Of a DNA stretch of 64,000 nucleotides, positions 20,356 to 28,898 are shown piece after piece. The stretch is from Aurantibacter crassamenti. GTDB taxonomy: Bacteria; Bacteroidota; Bacteroidia; Flavobacteriales; Flavobacteriaceae. The notes under the pieces are model-generated. The model had not been told where the DNA came from. It saw nothing but the letters and a program-made list of their open reading frames with translations, and did not search any database. The position numbers and the translations under genes are program-made. Numbering within the stretch: position 1 is the stretch's first letter; each line of letters opens with the position of its first letter. Where the stretch lies: the NCBI RefSeq assembly GCF_016811105.1, contig NZ_JAFBGM010000001.1, positions 887,126 to 951,125 on the forward strand. Direction: 5' to 3'.

Positions 20356-23300
20356 TTGAGCAGTTATCAGCAAATTCTAGAACAATTAAATCAATTTACT
20401 AAGCGGTATTACACAAAGCTGCTTTTAAAGGGGGTATTATTGTTTATGGTGTTGGGTGTTATTTTCTTCTTTGTAACCCTCGGTGTAGAGTATTTTCTAT
20501 GGCTAGGGTCAACCGGTCGATTGGTGTTGTTTCTGTTTTTTATGACAGCTGTAGTAATTCTACTCTATAGCTTTATTGCTATACCATTGTTTTATTTGTT
20601 TAAACTAAAAAAGGGAATTACGAATAAACATGCATCTGTTTTAATAGGAAAACATTTTCCTGAAGTTAATGATAGGCTGTTAAATCTTTTAGATTTGGTT
20701 GAAGATGAAGAACAATCAGAATTGTTGGTTGCTAGTATAAATCAAAGGTCAGATAGTTTAAATTCAGTAGCCTTTAAAACTGCGGTAGATTTTAGTGAAA
20801 ACCTAAAATACATGAGATACTTAATTGTGCCGATTTTGCTGTTTCTCTTAGTGTGGTTTTCAGGTAATTTAAGCTCGTTTTTCGGCACTTATGAGCGTGT
20901 GGTGAATTATGATCTTGTTTATGAAAAACCCGCTCCATTTGCTTTTAAATTGCTCTCAGAAGAGCGTGATGTTTTAGATTCTAAATCGTATACGATTTTA
21001 GCTACAACTATTGGAGATGTACGTCCAGACGTTGTTTTTGTTGTGATTAACGGTAAACAGTTGTTGATGGAACGTCATGAGAATGGATTTCAATACTCTT
21101 TAAGCCCTCCTTTACTTTCAATTGACTATTATTTCATTGCTAATGGATTTAGGTCAAAAAACTACCGTTTAAATGTCTTAAAAACTCCTGCTATTCAAAA
21201 TTTTGAAATTGAATTAGATTATCCAAATTATATAAAGAGAACATCCGAAGTTTTGAAAGGAACGGGTAGTGCAATTTTGCCTGAAGGAACGCAGGTGAAA
21301 TGGAAAATTATAGGAAATAACACTGAACGTGTGCATTTAGTGGCTCAAGACACTAGTATTGCTTTTAACAAGTCAGATAATTCATTTGAATTTACAAAAA
21401 GTATTTATTCAGATTTAGAATATGAATTGGTTACATCAAATAGTAATGTTGAAAACTATGAAAAGCTAGCATATGCCTTTGAGGTTGTAAAAGATGAGTA
21501 TCCAAAAGTTAGAGCACAACAGTTTTTAGATTCAATAAACCCTAATCTTTCCTATTATAATATAGAAGCAACAGATGATTATATACTAAACAGTATCAAC
21601 ATAGTTTATTATACTGAAGCTGATGATGAAAAGAAGATCAGAGTGCTATTGAGTAATCCCAATTCTAATTTTAATCAAAGTTATTACACATTTCCTTCGG
21701 GTTTGGAACTAGAAGAGGGACAAAATTATAGTTTCTTTTTTGAAGCTGTAGATAATGATGCAATACGTGGAGGAAAATCAAGTAAAAGCCAAGTGTTTAC
21801 GGTTGCTGTCTTAGATGTTGATCAATTGAAGAACAAGCAATTAGAGTTTCAAGAATCTATTTTAGATAATATGGATAGGTCTTTGGAAAATTTTAAAGAT
21901 CAAAAAGAAACTTTAGAGGATATAAGTAAGGAACAAAAAGAGAAGAATAGTTTAAGTTTTAATGATAAAAGCCAAGTAAAAGACTTTCTTAAGAAACAAG
22001 AGCGGCAAGAAAGCTTAATGCAAAAATTTAGTAAGCAGCTTAAAGAAAATTTAAATAAGTCAGAAAAGAATGATGAATTAAGTGAAATGCTTAAAGAACG
22101 ATTAGAGCGGCAAGAAATTCAAGCTAAGAAAAATGAGAAATTATTAGAAGAACTTCAAAAAGTAGCAGATAAGATTAACAAGGAGGAGCTAGCAAAACGT
22201 TTGGAAGAGATTGGAAATAAGCAAAAGAATAGTGAGCGTAATCTAGATCAATTGCTAGAATTGACCAAACGGTATTATGTAACTGAAAAGGCTTCACAGC
22301 TAGCAAAAGACCTTGAGAAGCTTAGTAAAAGACAAGATTATTTGACAGATATTAAAATTGGTCAAGATTTTTCAAATAAAGAACAGCAGAAACTAAATGA
22401 TGATTTCAAAGAGATTGCAAAAGACTTAAATGAATTAGAGAAAGACAATGCTGCGCTTAAAAAACCACTAGAATTGTCTATAGATAAAGAAAAAGAAGAA
22501 GCTGTTAAACAAGATCAAAATGATGCTTTAGAGCAGATTAACAAGCACGAAGGGTTAGATGAGTCTTCTGATTCGGAAACAAAGGAAAAAGCAAGTAAGA
22601 CTGCCGCTCAAAAGCAAAAGTCTGCCGCTCAAAAGATGCAAGAAATGTCTGAACAGTTACAACAATCATCTTCTGCAGCAGGTGGTAAATCAGGTGCTGC
22701 TGAAGATGCAGAGATGTTGAGACAAATCTTAGACAACTTAGTGACGTTTTCATTCAAACAAGAAAATCTTTATGACAAGCTAAAAGAGGTTGATAATGAG
22801 TCTGCACATTTTTCAGGAAACATTAGAAAACAACAAGAATTAAAAGGATTATTTGAACATGTAGATGATAGTTTGTTTGCCTTGTCATTAAGGCGAGCAG
22901 AGCTTTCAGAGTTTGTTAATGAGCAAATCACAGAGGTTTATTACAATATGGATAAAACCCTTGAAAGTATGGCAGAAAGTCGTTTAATTCAAGGTGTTTC
23001 ATATCAGAAGTATGTTTTAAGTGCTTCTAATAGTTTGGCTGATTTTCTAGCTCGAATACTTGAGAATATGCAACAAAGTATGCAGATGGGTCAGGGTCAG
23101 GGGCAAAGTGAAGGACAAGAATTTCAATTACCAGATATTATAAAAGGACAAGGTGAATTAAAAGAAAAAATGGATCAGATGGGTCAATCTGGCCAAGGCA
23201 AGCCAGGTCAGGGCGAAGAAGGTAAGCAGGGTGAGGGTAAGAAGCCCGGAGAGGGTGGAGAAAAGGGAGAAGGAAAAGAAGGAAGTTCAGGTCAAGATGG

Positions 23301-23829
23301 GCAGATGGGTGAAAATGGTGCTGGAGAAAAGCAGGGTGAAGGAGGTAAAAAAGGAAGCGGACAGGGTAATGGCCAAGAAGGTGGTGAAGGACAGGTTCAG
23401 CCGAGTGAGCAGGAGTTGCAAGAGTTGTATGAAATTTATAAGGAACAGCAAATGATTCGTCAGCAATTGGAAAATCAACTTAAAGACATGATTAATAGTA
23501 GTGATCAAAACCTGGCCAAGAAGTTGTTAAAACAGATGGAAGATTTTGAAAATGATCTTATAGAAAATGGTGTTACTAGGCGAACACAAAATAAAATGAA
23601 TACGATACAACATCAGTTGTTAAAGCTTGAAAATGCTGCTTTAAAGCAAGGTAAAAAACAAGAGCGTGAAAGTAAATCAAATCAAGAGAACTTCCAGAAC
23701 CCTATAACGACAAAACCCGCAGTTTTAGAGGATTACCGCAATGAAATTGAGATTTTAAATAGACAAGACCTACCTTTGCTGCAGAATTACCGAAATAAGG
23801 TGAAGCAGTATTTTCAAAAAGATGATTGA
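20356..23829 (+). CDS. DUF4175-type large membrane-anchored coiled-coil protein
   Basis: A 1,157-residue protein that I match to the Bacteroidota DUF4175 family; its function is unknown. Hydrophobic segments lie at about residues 20-43, 58-80 and 152-172. A soluble beta-rich region covers about 180-480. Long Lys/Glu-rich coiled coils span about 490-720. A very low-complexity Gly/Gln/Glu/Lys stretch runs from about 900 to 1015 (GQGKPGQGEEGKQGEGKK). The C-terminal 130 residues are again helical. The start is a TTG: no ATG occurs in frame between the upstream stop at 20314 and residue 30, and starting at TTG gives the family-like SSYQQILEQLNQFTKRYY. It overlaps ybeY by 8 bases, so the two are translationally linked with mnmG downstream. 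Confidence 0.85.
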   Translation: MSSYQQILEQLNQFTKRYYTKLLLKGVLLFMVLGVIFFFVTLGVEYFLWLGSTGRLVLFLFFMTAVVILLYSFIAIPLFYLFKLKKGITNKHASVLIGKHFPEVNDRLLNLLDLVEDEEQSELLVASINQRSDSLNSVAFKTAVDFSENLKYMRYLIVPILLFLLVWFSGNLSSFFGTYERVVNYDLVYEKPAPFAFKLLSEERDVLDSKSYTILATTIGDVRPDVVFVVINGKQLLMERHENGFQYSLSPPLLSIDYYFIANGFRSKNYRLNVLKTPAIQNFEIELDYPNYIKRTSEVLKGTGSAILPEGTQVKWKIIGNNTERVHLVAQDTSIAFNKSDNSFEFTKSIYSDLEYELVTSNSNVENYEKLAYAFEVVKDEYPKVRAQQFLDSINPNLSYYNIEATDDYILNSINIVYYTEADDEKKIRVLLSNPNSNFNQSYYTFPSGLELEEGQNYSFFFEAVDNDAIRGGKSSKSQVFTVAVLDVDQLKNKQLEFQESILDNMDRSLENFKDQKETLEDISKEQKEKNSLSFNDKSQVKDFLKKQERQESLMQKFSKQLKENLNKSEKNDELSEMLKERLERQEIQAKKNEKLLEELQKVADKINKEELAKRLEEIGNKQKNSERNLDQLLELTKRYYVTEKASQLAKDLEKLSKRQDYLTDIKIGQDFSNKEQQKLNDDFKEIAKDLNELEKDNAALKKPLELSIDKEKEEAVKQDQNDALEQINKHEGLDESSDSETKEKASKTAAQKQKSAAQKMQEMSEQLQQSSSAAGGKSGAAEDAEMLRQILDNLVTFSFKQENLYDKLKEVDNESAHFSGNIRKQQELKGLFEHVDDSLFALSLRRAELSEFVNEQITEVYYNMDKTLESMAESRLIQGVSYQKYVLSASNSLADFLARILENMQQSMQMGQGQGQSEGQEFQLPDIIKGQGELKEKMDQMGQSGQGKPGQGEEGKQGEGKKPGEGGEKGEGKEGSSGQDGQMGENGAGEKQGEGGKKGSGQGNGQEGGEGQVQPSEQELQELYEIYKEQQMIRQQLENQLKDMINSSDQNLAKKLLKQMEDFENDLIENGVTRRTQNKMNTIQHQLLKLENAALKQGKKQERESKSNQENFQNPITTKPAVLEDYRNEIEILNRQDLPLLQNYRNKVKQYFQKDD

Positions 23830-24241
23830 ATACCATTACGAGACAGATTTTAAGCTTGATAAAGAAGAGAATTATTCAAGTTGGCTAAATAATCTTGCTT
23901 CGTCTGAGGGCAAGACTATAAGTCAAATAAATTATATCTTTTGTGATGATAGCTATTTGTTAGAATTAAACATTAAACATCTGAATCACAATACATTAAC
24001 AGATATTTTGACTTTTGATTATGCGGTTGGAAGTGATATAGTAGCAGATATTTTTATATCGGTTGAAAGAGTTACGGATAACGCAGAAGATTTGGGTGTT
24101 ATTTTTGAAGATGAATTATTAAGGGTAATGGCACATGGAGTTTTGCATATTATTGGATATAAAGATAAAACAGCAGAGGAAAGTGTTATGATGCGGGAAA
24201 AGGAAGAAGAAAAAATAAAAATGTTCCACGTGGAACAATAG
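23822..24241 (+). CDS. ybeY: rRNA maturation endoribonuclease YbeY
   Basis: A 139-residue YbeY (UPF0054) metal-dependent RNase involved in 16S rRNA 3' end maturation and ribosome quality control. The metal-binding motif is MAHGVLHIIGYKDK near residues 100-113. The first two histidines are conserved, but the position of the third canonical histidine (HGxLHLxGYDH) is occupied by Asp, a variant I recall as usual in Bacteroidota. The last six residues (MFHVEQ) are encoded by a parS-like palindrome. The start overlaps the DUF4175 stop, and mnmG begins 3 bases after the stop. Confidence 0.92.
   Translation: MIEYHYETDFKLDKEENYSSWLNNLASSEGKTISQINYIFCDDSYLLELNIKHLNHNTLTDILTFDYAVGSDIVADIFISVERVTDNAEDLGVIFEDELLRVMAHGVLHIIGYKDKTAEESVMMREKEEEKIKMFHVEQ
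24222..24237. promoter_or_regulatory. parS-like centromere site 1
   Basis: TGTTCCACGTGGAACA is a perfect 16-bp palindrome that fits the bacterial parS consensus TGTTNCACGTGNAACA, the binding site of ParB. It lies inside the final codons of ybeY. An identical copy occurs at 26585-26600, and no other copy was found in the window. Confidence 0.85.
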
Positions 24242-24244
24242 ACT

Positions 24245-26113
24245 ATGTTTGGAGAAGAATATGATGTAATTGTTGTAGGAGGAGGTCATGCAGGAGCAGA
24301 GGCCGCTGCCGCTGCCGCTAATTTGGGTTCAAAGACCCTATTGGTTACAATGAACCTGCAAAATATCGGGCAAATGTCATGTAATCCTGCAATGGGTGGT
24401 ATTGCGAAAGGGCAAATTGTTAGAGAGATTGATGCATTAGGTGGATATAGTGGAATTGTTACCGATAAGTCTGCAATTCAGTTTAAAATGCTTAACAAAT
24501 CAAAAGGGCCTGCAATGTGGAGTCCGCGTGCGCAAAGTGATCGTATGAGATTTGCTGAGGAATGGCGAATGGCATTAGAAAACACCCCTAATTGTGATTT
24601 TTATCAAGAAATGGTTAAAGGGTTAATCATTGAAAAAGGCAAAGTTGTTGGAGTAAAAACTTCATTGGGTATTGAAATTAGAAGTAAGGCTGTGGTGCTA
24701 ACTAATGGCACGTTTTTAAATGGTTTAATTCATATTGGTGAAAAGCAATTTGGAGGTGGTAGAGCCGGAGAAAAAGCTGCAACCGGAATAACTGAAGAGC
24801 TTACTGAAATTGGATTTGAAAGTGGAAGAATGAAAACGGGAACTCCCCCAAGAGTCGATGGGCGTTCTTTAGATTATAGTAAAATGATCGTTCAGCCTGG
24901 TGATGAACGACCTGAAAAGTTTTCTTATTTAGAAACCAACTTTTTAAAAAATCAGCGTGATTGTCATATGACGCATACGAGTGAATTGGTGCATAATCTT
25001 TTGCGTGAAGGATTTGATCGTTCTCCAATGTTTAATGGTCGAATAAAAAGTATTGGTCCAAGGTATTGTCCTTCTATAGAAGATAAAATTAATCGTTTTG
25101 CTGATAAGAATAGTCATCAAATATTTGTTGAACCAGAAGGATGGAATACGGTAGAGGTATATGTAAATGGATTTTCAACTTCATTGCCAGAAGATGTTCA
25201 ATATAAAGCGCTAAAATCTGTTGTTGGTTTTGAAAAAGTTAAATTTTTCAGGCCTGGTTATGCAATTGAATATGATTATTTTCCACCTACGCAGTTAAAA
25301 CATACGCTAGAGACAAAATTGGTTGATAATTTATATTTCGCGGGTCAAATAAATGGCACTACTGGTTATGAAGAAGCAGCGTCACAAGGTTTAATGGCTG
25401 GTATTAATGCGGCGTTGAAATTACAAGAAATAGAACCTTTAATATTAACTCGCGATGAAGCTTATATTGGTGTTTTGATAGATGATTTAATCACGAAAGG
25501 TACAGAAGAGCCTTATCGAATGTTTACATCTAGGGCAGAATATAGAACCTTATTGCGTCAAGATAATGCTGATTTGCGTTTAACGCCAAAAGGATATGAA
25601 ATTGGTCTAGCTTCAGAAGAACGACTTCGAAGAATGGAAAAGAAGCAAAAAGAGTCTGATGTTTTTATAGATTTCTTTAGAAAGACAAGTGTGCTTCCTG
25701 AAGATATTAATCCAATTTTAGAAAGTGTAGATTCTGCTTTAGTTAAACAGTCAGATAAAATGTTTAAAGTTTTTTCGAGGCCTAAAGTAACAATGGATCA
25801 TATGCTTCAATTAGAATCTGTTTCAGGTTTTGTTGCAGAAAATGAGTTAGACAGAGAGGTGTTAGAACAAACAGAGATTCAGGTAAAATATTCGGGTTAT
25901 ATCGCTAAGGAAAAAAACAATGCAGATAAACTAACTAGGCTAGAGAACATTAAAATTCCTGATAATTTTGATTATTCTAAACTTAAATCTTTGTCTTATG
26001 AGGCACGAGAAAAGTTAAAAGCAATACAGCCCGTTTCTATTTCTCAAGCATCAAGAATTAGTGGAGTTTCACCTTCAGATATAAGTGTTTTATTAGTTTA
26101 TATGGGTAGATGA
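24245..26113 (+). CDS. mnmG: tRNA uridine-5-carboxymethylaminomethyl modification enzyme, FAD subunit
   Basis: A 622-residue MnmG/GidA protein which, with MnmE, modifies the wobble uridine (cmnm5U34) of certain tRNAs. The N-terminal FAD-binding motif is VIVVGGGHAGAEAAAAAA at residues 9-26. Other signatures are MSCNPAMGGIAKGQIVREID, KSKGPAMWSPRAQSD and GQINGTTGYEEAASQG (near 368). The C-terminal helical domain that contacts MnmE and tRNA is present through about residue 620. Length matches E. coli MnmG (629). The stop overlaps the next start (ATGA at 26110). In many bacteria this gene sits near the origin of replication, and here it is flanked on both sides by parS-like sites. Confidence 0.97.
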   Translation: MFGEEYDVIVVGGGHAGAEAAAAAANLGSKTLLVTMNLQNIGQMSCNPAMGGIAKGQIVREIDALGGYSGIVTDKSAIQFKMLNKSKGPAMWSPRAQSDRMRFAEEWRMALENTPNCDFYQEMVKGLIIEKGKVVGVKTSLGIEIRSKAVVLTNGTFLNGLIHIGEKQFGGGRAGEKAATGITEELTEIGFESGRMKTGTPPRVDGRSLDYSKMIVQPGDERPEKFSYLETNFLKNQRDCHMTHTSELVHNLLREGFDRSPMFNGRIKSIGPRYCPSIEDKINRFADKNSHQIFVEPEGWNTVEVYVNGFSTSLPEDVQYKALKSVVGFEKVKFFRPGYAIEYDYFPPTQLKHTLETKLVDNLYFAGQINGTTGYEEAASQGLMAGINAALKLQEIEPLILTRDEAYIGVLIDDLITKGTEEPYRMFTSRAEYRTLLRQDNADLRLTPKGYEIGLASEERLRRMEKKQKESDVFIDFFRKTSVLPEDINPILESVDSALVKQSDKMFKVFSRPKVTMDHMLQLESVSGFVAENELDREVLEQTEIQVKYSGYIAKEKNNADKLTRLENIKIPDNFDYSKLKSLSYEAREKLKAIQPVSISQASRISGVSPSDISVLLVYMGR

Positions 26114-26580
26114 AAAGCTCGCTTTACTTTAAACAAAAAAAACCTATTATAGCTCCTATCTTAGGAGTAATGCTTTTAGTTATTGGCGCAAATTTATTTT
26201 ATGAAAATAAGAGTTCTACAAGTCAGATAGCTATTTTGATTCTCATGGTTTTGGTGTTATTTGGTTATTCAATTTCTTATGAGATAGCAGTTGATTTTAA
26301 AAACTGGCGACACTTTAAAATGTTCGGATTTACATTGTTTAAGAGCAAATTGAAAATAGATTATCCTGAATATATTACTGTTTTTTCAGCCATACATAAG
26401 CAGAATGCGGAATGGGGTCCTATAGCTGCAATGGGTAAAGAAAGGTCAGGAGATAGCTGGGTAATTCGATTTTTTTCAGGGAGAAAACATTTTACGTTAT
26501 TTAGAACTAAATCTTTGAAGAAAGCTCAATTAAGGGCTACCGAGCTTTCTAAATTATTAGAAGTTGAGCTTAAAAAATAA
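26110..26580 (+). CDS. conserved small membrane protein, function unknown
   Basis: A 156-residue protein with two N-terminal membrane segments (residues about 13-31 and 39-58) separated by a short polar loop, then a soluble basic domain of mixed strands ending in a helix (KKAQLRATELSKLLEVELKK). The soluble part has a plausible PH-like alternation of strands and a final helix, but I cannot assign a family. The start overlaps the mnmG stop by 4 bases, so expression is coupled to the ybeY-mnmG unit. A parS-like palindrome follows 4 bases after the stop codon. Confidence 0.8.
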   Translation: MKSSLYFKQKKPIIAPILGVMLLVIGANLFYENKSSTSQIAILILMVLVLFGYSISYEIAVDFKNWRHFKMFGFTLFKSKLKIDYPEYITVFSAIHKQNAEWGPIAAMGKERSGDSWVIRFFSGRKHFTLFRTKSLKKAQLRATELSKLLEVELKK

Positions 26581-26584
26581 AAAA

Positions 26585-26600
26585 TGTTCCACGTGGAACA
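26585..26600. promoter_or_regulatory. parS-like centromere site 2
   Basis: A second perfect TGTTCCACGTGGAACA, identical to the copy at 24222-24237 and also preceded by AAAA. It is intergenic, in the 78-base gap between the small membrane protein gene and the lipoprotein gene. Start-to-start distance from site 1 is 2,363 bp. Confidence 0.87.
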
Positions 26601-26658
26601 AAATCTTAATTGGCTTGATTTTTGATATTGGTAAGGGCAACTTCAACCGTCAATAGCC

Positions 26659-27207
26659 ATGTATAGAATTTTAATTTTTACACTTTGCTTATTTGTTTTT
26701 CAATCGTGCATTCCGCTAAGAATTGCACCAGATATTGACACCTACAAAGTGTCAAAGGGAAAGAAGTTTAAGCGTAGTTTGCCCAAACGACAAATGTATA
26801 TTTTTGAAGATTCAAAACAGGCAGGTGAATTTTATGCTTATATAAATTCTAAGTATCAATTAAATGATATAGATGTGTATGATGATATTCCTATTAATAT
26901 TTCGGGGCAAGAATATTTCTTCGCTTTTTATGAAGTAGATATTCCAGATAAAAGTGTGAATTTTATGCCAGTTTTGTTTGAGCAAGTTGTGAATGCGGCT
27001 TTAAATTTAGAAGATGAAAATCAAGCCGAACCAGTTGAAATCAGAAGAGATAATTATTATATTGCAATAGAAGTGTACAGTGATATAGAAAAGGATTGTC
27101 TTTCGTCAAATGCGCTTTCAAGAGAGTCGGTTTTAAATTACCTTAGCAACCTAAGACAAGAGTATCTGATCACTAATAATTATAATGAGCTTGTATTTAA
27201 AAACTAA
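26659..27207 (+). CDS. conserved lipoprotein, function unknown
   Basis: A 182-residue predicted lipoprotein: the N-terminus has a hydrophobic segment and a lipobox-like FQSC with the cysteine at residue 16, so the mature protein would be tethered to a membrane in the cell envelope. The rest is charged, with no motif I recognise. It begins after the second parS-like site and overlaps the start of the downstream methyltransferase gene by 23 bases in another frame, which implies co-translation. It resembles lineage-restricted flavobacterial lipoproteins. No function is proposed. Confidence 0.75.
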   Translation: MYRILIFTLCLFVFQSCIPLRIAPDIDTYKVSKGKKFKRSLPKRQMYIFEDSKQAGEFYAYINSKYQLNDIDVYDDIPINISGQEYFFAFYEVDIPDKSVNFMPVLFEQVVNAALNLEDENQAEPVEIRRDNYYIAIEVYSDIEKDCLSSNALSRESVLNYLSNLRQEYLITNNYNELVFKN

Positions 27208-28012
27208 AGACCATTCTGTAACTGGCGAGGAGTTTGAATTGCACCACAACGAGGAGTTAGATATGCTAATTACGCGTCCGCAGCCAAAAGATTTAGATAA
27301 ATATTATAAGAGCGATAATTATATTTCGCATACCGATTCAAGCCGAACAGTTACTGATAAAATTTATCAGATTGTTAAAAGGTTCTCTCTGGTTTTAAAG
27401 GTTAGATTGATTAGCTGTTTTGTTAAAGATGATAAGTCATTATTGGATGTTGGTGCGGGTACTGGAGATTTTTTGGTGGTAGCCAAACAAAAAGGATGGG
27501 CAGTTTTTGGTGTAGAGCCCAGCTGGCGCGCTAGGGGCAAAGCTTCTGAAAAAGAAATTAATCTTAGTAGTGAATTAGAGTCTGTTATGGATCGCAAATA
27601 TCAGGTGATAACACTCTGGCATGTACTAGAGCATTTAGCAGATCTTGAAAATCAAATTTTAAAGATGATTTCTTTGTTAGAGGAAAACGGTACCATAGTT
27701 ATTGCTGTACCAAATTATAAATCTTACGATGCAAAGTATTATAAAGAAAACTGGGCTGCTTATGATGTGCCTAGGCATCTTTGGCATTTTTCTAAAGAAG
27801 GTATGCGAAGACTATTTGCTAAATACCAAATGGAAGTTGTAGAAACAAAACCGCTATATTTTGATTCCTTTTATGTTTCACTGTTATCAGAAAAATATAA
27901 AGGTAGTAGGCTGGGTTTTGTAAAAGGTATTTTTCGAGGGCTTTGTTCTAACGTTTCTGCATTATTTACAAAAGAGTACTCTTCTTTGATTTATATCATC
28001 AAAAAGGCTTAA
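27185..28012 (+). CDS. class I SAM-dependent methyltransferase
   Basis: A 275-residue methyltransferase with the Rossmann-type SAM site. Motif I is LLDVGAGTGDFLVVAK near residues 88-103, the acidic residue after strand 2 is in VFGVEPS, and the post-II stretch is ITLWHVLEHLADLE (WHVLEHL is typical of Methyltransf_11/23 families). A Tyr/Trp-rich stretch, YDVPRHLWHFS, follows the domain, as in many polysaccharide- or lipid-modifying members. The substrate cannot be read from the sequence. The start overlaps the preceding lipoprotein gene by 23 bases. Confidence 0.87.
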   Translation: MSLYLKTKDHSVTGEEFELHHNEELDMLITRPQPKDLDKYYKSDNYISHTDSSRTVTDKIYQIVKRFSLVLKVRLISCFVKDDKSLLDVGAGTGDFLVVAKQKGWAVFGVEPSWRARGKASEKEINLSSELESVMDRKYQVITLWHVLEHLADLENQILKMISLLEENGTIVIAVPNYKSYDAKYYKENWAAYDVPRHLWHFSKEGMRRLFAKYQMEVVETKPLYFDSFYVSLLSEKYKGSRLGFVKGIFRGLCSNVSALFTKEYSSLIYIIKKA

Positions 28013-28111
28013 TTTCTAATTTAAAGCGATTTAACGCATTTTTACAACTGCAGATGAATAATTATATTTCGTGGCTCAAATCCTTCAAATAAATACTGTT
28101 TTAAGGGCTTA

Positions 28112-28167
28112 TTGTCTATAGTTGTTATTTATTACCAATCATAATTATGATTGTTTTTGTCTATAGT
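28112..28167. repeat. palindrome flanked by direct repeats
   Basis: TTGTCTATAGT occurs at 28112-28122 and again at 28157-28167, 45 bases apart start to start. Between them is the perfect 18-bp palindrome CAATCATAATTATGATTG at 28136-28153. The symmetric arrangement resembles an operator or a protein-binding array; its function is unknown. Confidence 0.7.
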
Positions 28168-28237
28168 AAAAAATTGCCAGGATTTTGTTAATTACGAATT
28201 ATTGAACCAAGATTCTTAGGTATTCAAAAAGCTTTCC

Positions 28238-28245
28238 TATTTTTG
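28238..28245 (+). promoter_or_regulatory. candidate -7 element for the OmpH-like gene
   Basis: TATTTTTG matches TAnnTTTG and lies 73 bases before the ATG at 28319. No -33 TTG at the usual spacing was found. The implied leader of about 65 bases contains the TTTTCCG/CGGAAAA hairpin (28280-28299). Confidence 0.4.
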
Positions 28246-28279
28246 CCGAGCTTAAAAATGAGCACTAAAGAAATTAATG

Positions 28280-28299
28280 TTTTCCGTTTGGGCGGAAAA
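28280..28299 (+). other. leader hairpin upstream of the OmpH-like gene
   Basis: TTTTCCG (28280-28286) can pair with CGGAAAA (28293-28299) across a 6-base loop. It sits in the likely 5' untranslated leader, 19 bases before the start codon, and might influence translation or mRNA stability. Confidence 0.45.
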
Positions 28300-28318
28300 G
28301 ACAATTAAAATTAAGAAT

Positions 28319-28825
28319 ATGAAAAATGTAGTTTTGATTCTAGTTTTAGTTTTGTTCGCATCATGTGAGCAAACTAAAATTGCTTATGTTGATAACGTAA
28401 GATTGATGGAAGAGTATCAAGAGAAAATTGACGCTGATGCTAAGTTTAAAATTGATGAAGACGTTTTGACAAAAAAAAGAGATAGTATGTCTCAGGCTTA
28501 TCAATTAGAAATGCAAGCTTTTCAAACGAAGTCTCAGAGCATGTCTCAAAAGAAAGCGCAAGAAGAATATGGTGTTCTTCAGCAAAAAGGTCAATTTTTA
28601 GGTCAACAATTACAACAAGAGGCACAGGTGGCTCAAGCTGCTAATCAAACTATCTTAGACAGTATTATAAGTACAGTTAAGAAAGAGATCAAAGGGTACG
28701 GAAAATCAAAAGGCTATTCTTATATTTTAGGTGGCGGTGATGGTGGTAGTGTTTTATATGGTACTGAAGCAAATGATGTGACCGATGAAGTTGTTAAACT
28801 ACTGAATGATAAATACAAGAAATAA
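28319..28825 (+). CDS. OmpH/Skp-like periplasmic lipoprotein
   Basis: A 168-residue OmpH (Skp) family protein. An N-terminal hydrophobic segment leads to a lipobox, LFASC, with the cysteine near residue 15, so it is probably a lipoprotein rather than a free periplasmic chaperone. KIAYVDNVRLMEEYQEK is the typical OmpH start, followed by a Gln-rich coiled coil (about 50-120) and the closing strand region YSYILGGGDGGSVLYG. Skp-like proteins chaperone outer-membrane proteins. I start at the ATG at 28319 because that gives the signal peptide; an earlier in-frame ATG at 28277 would add 14 residues within the leader. A bidirectional terminator follows. Confidence 0.88.
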   Translation: MKNVVLILVLVLFASCEQTKIAYVDNVRLMEEYQEKIDADAKFKIDEDVLTKKRDSMSQAYQLEMQAFQTKSQSMSQKKAQEEYGVLQQKGQFLGQQLQQEAQVAQAANQTILDSIISTVKKEIKGYGKSKGYSYILGGGDGGSVLYGTEANDVTDEVVKLLNDKYKK

Positions 28826-28841
28826 GAATTATTCTATTTCA

Positions 28842-28877
28842 TAAAAAAAACCCTGACTTAACGGTCGGGGTTTTTTT
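28842..28877. terminator. bidirectional terminator between the OmpH-like and DoxX genes
   Basis: CCCTGAC (28851-28857) pairs with GTCGGGG (28864-28870), one G-U pair included. An A-run precedes and a T-run follows, so it can terminate transcription from both convergent genes. Confidence 0.88.
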
Positions 28878-28898
28878 GTTTTGAAAAAAGATATTCTA

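Larger units (their letters stand above)
28013..28318. other. 306-base intergenic region with palindrome, direct repeats and leader hairpin
   Basis: No ORF is supported here. It contains an 18-bp palindrome (28136-28153) between two 11-bp direct repeats (28112-28122 and 28157-28167), then a TATTTTTG -7-like element (28238-28245), then a hairpin just before the OmpH-like gene. Confidence 0.7.
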
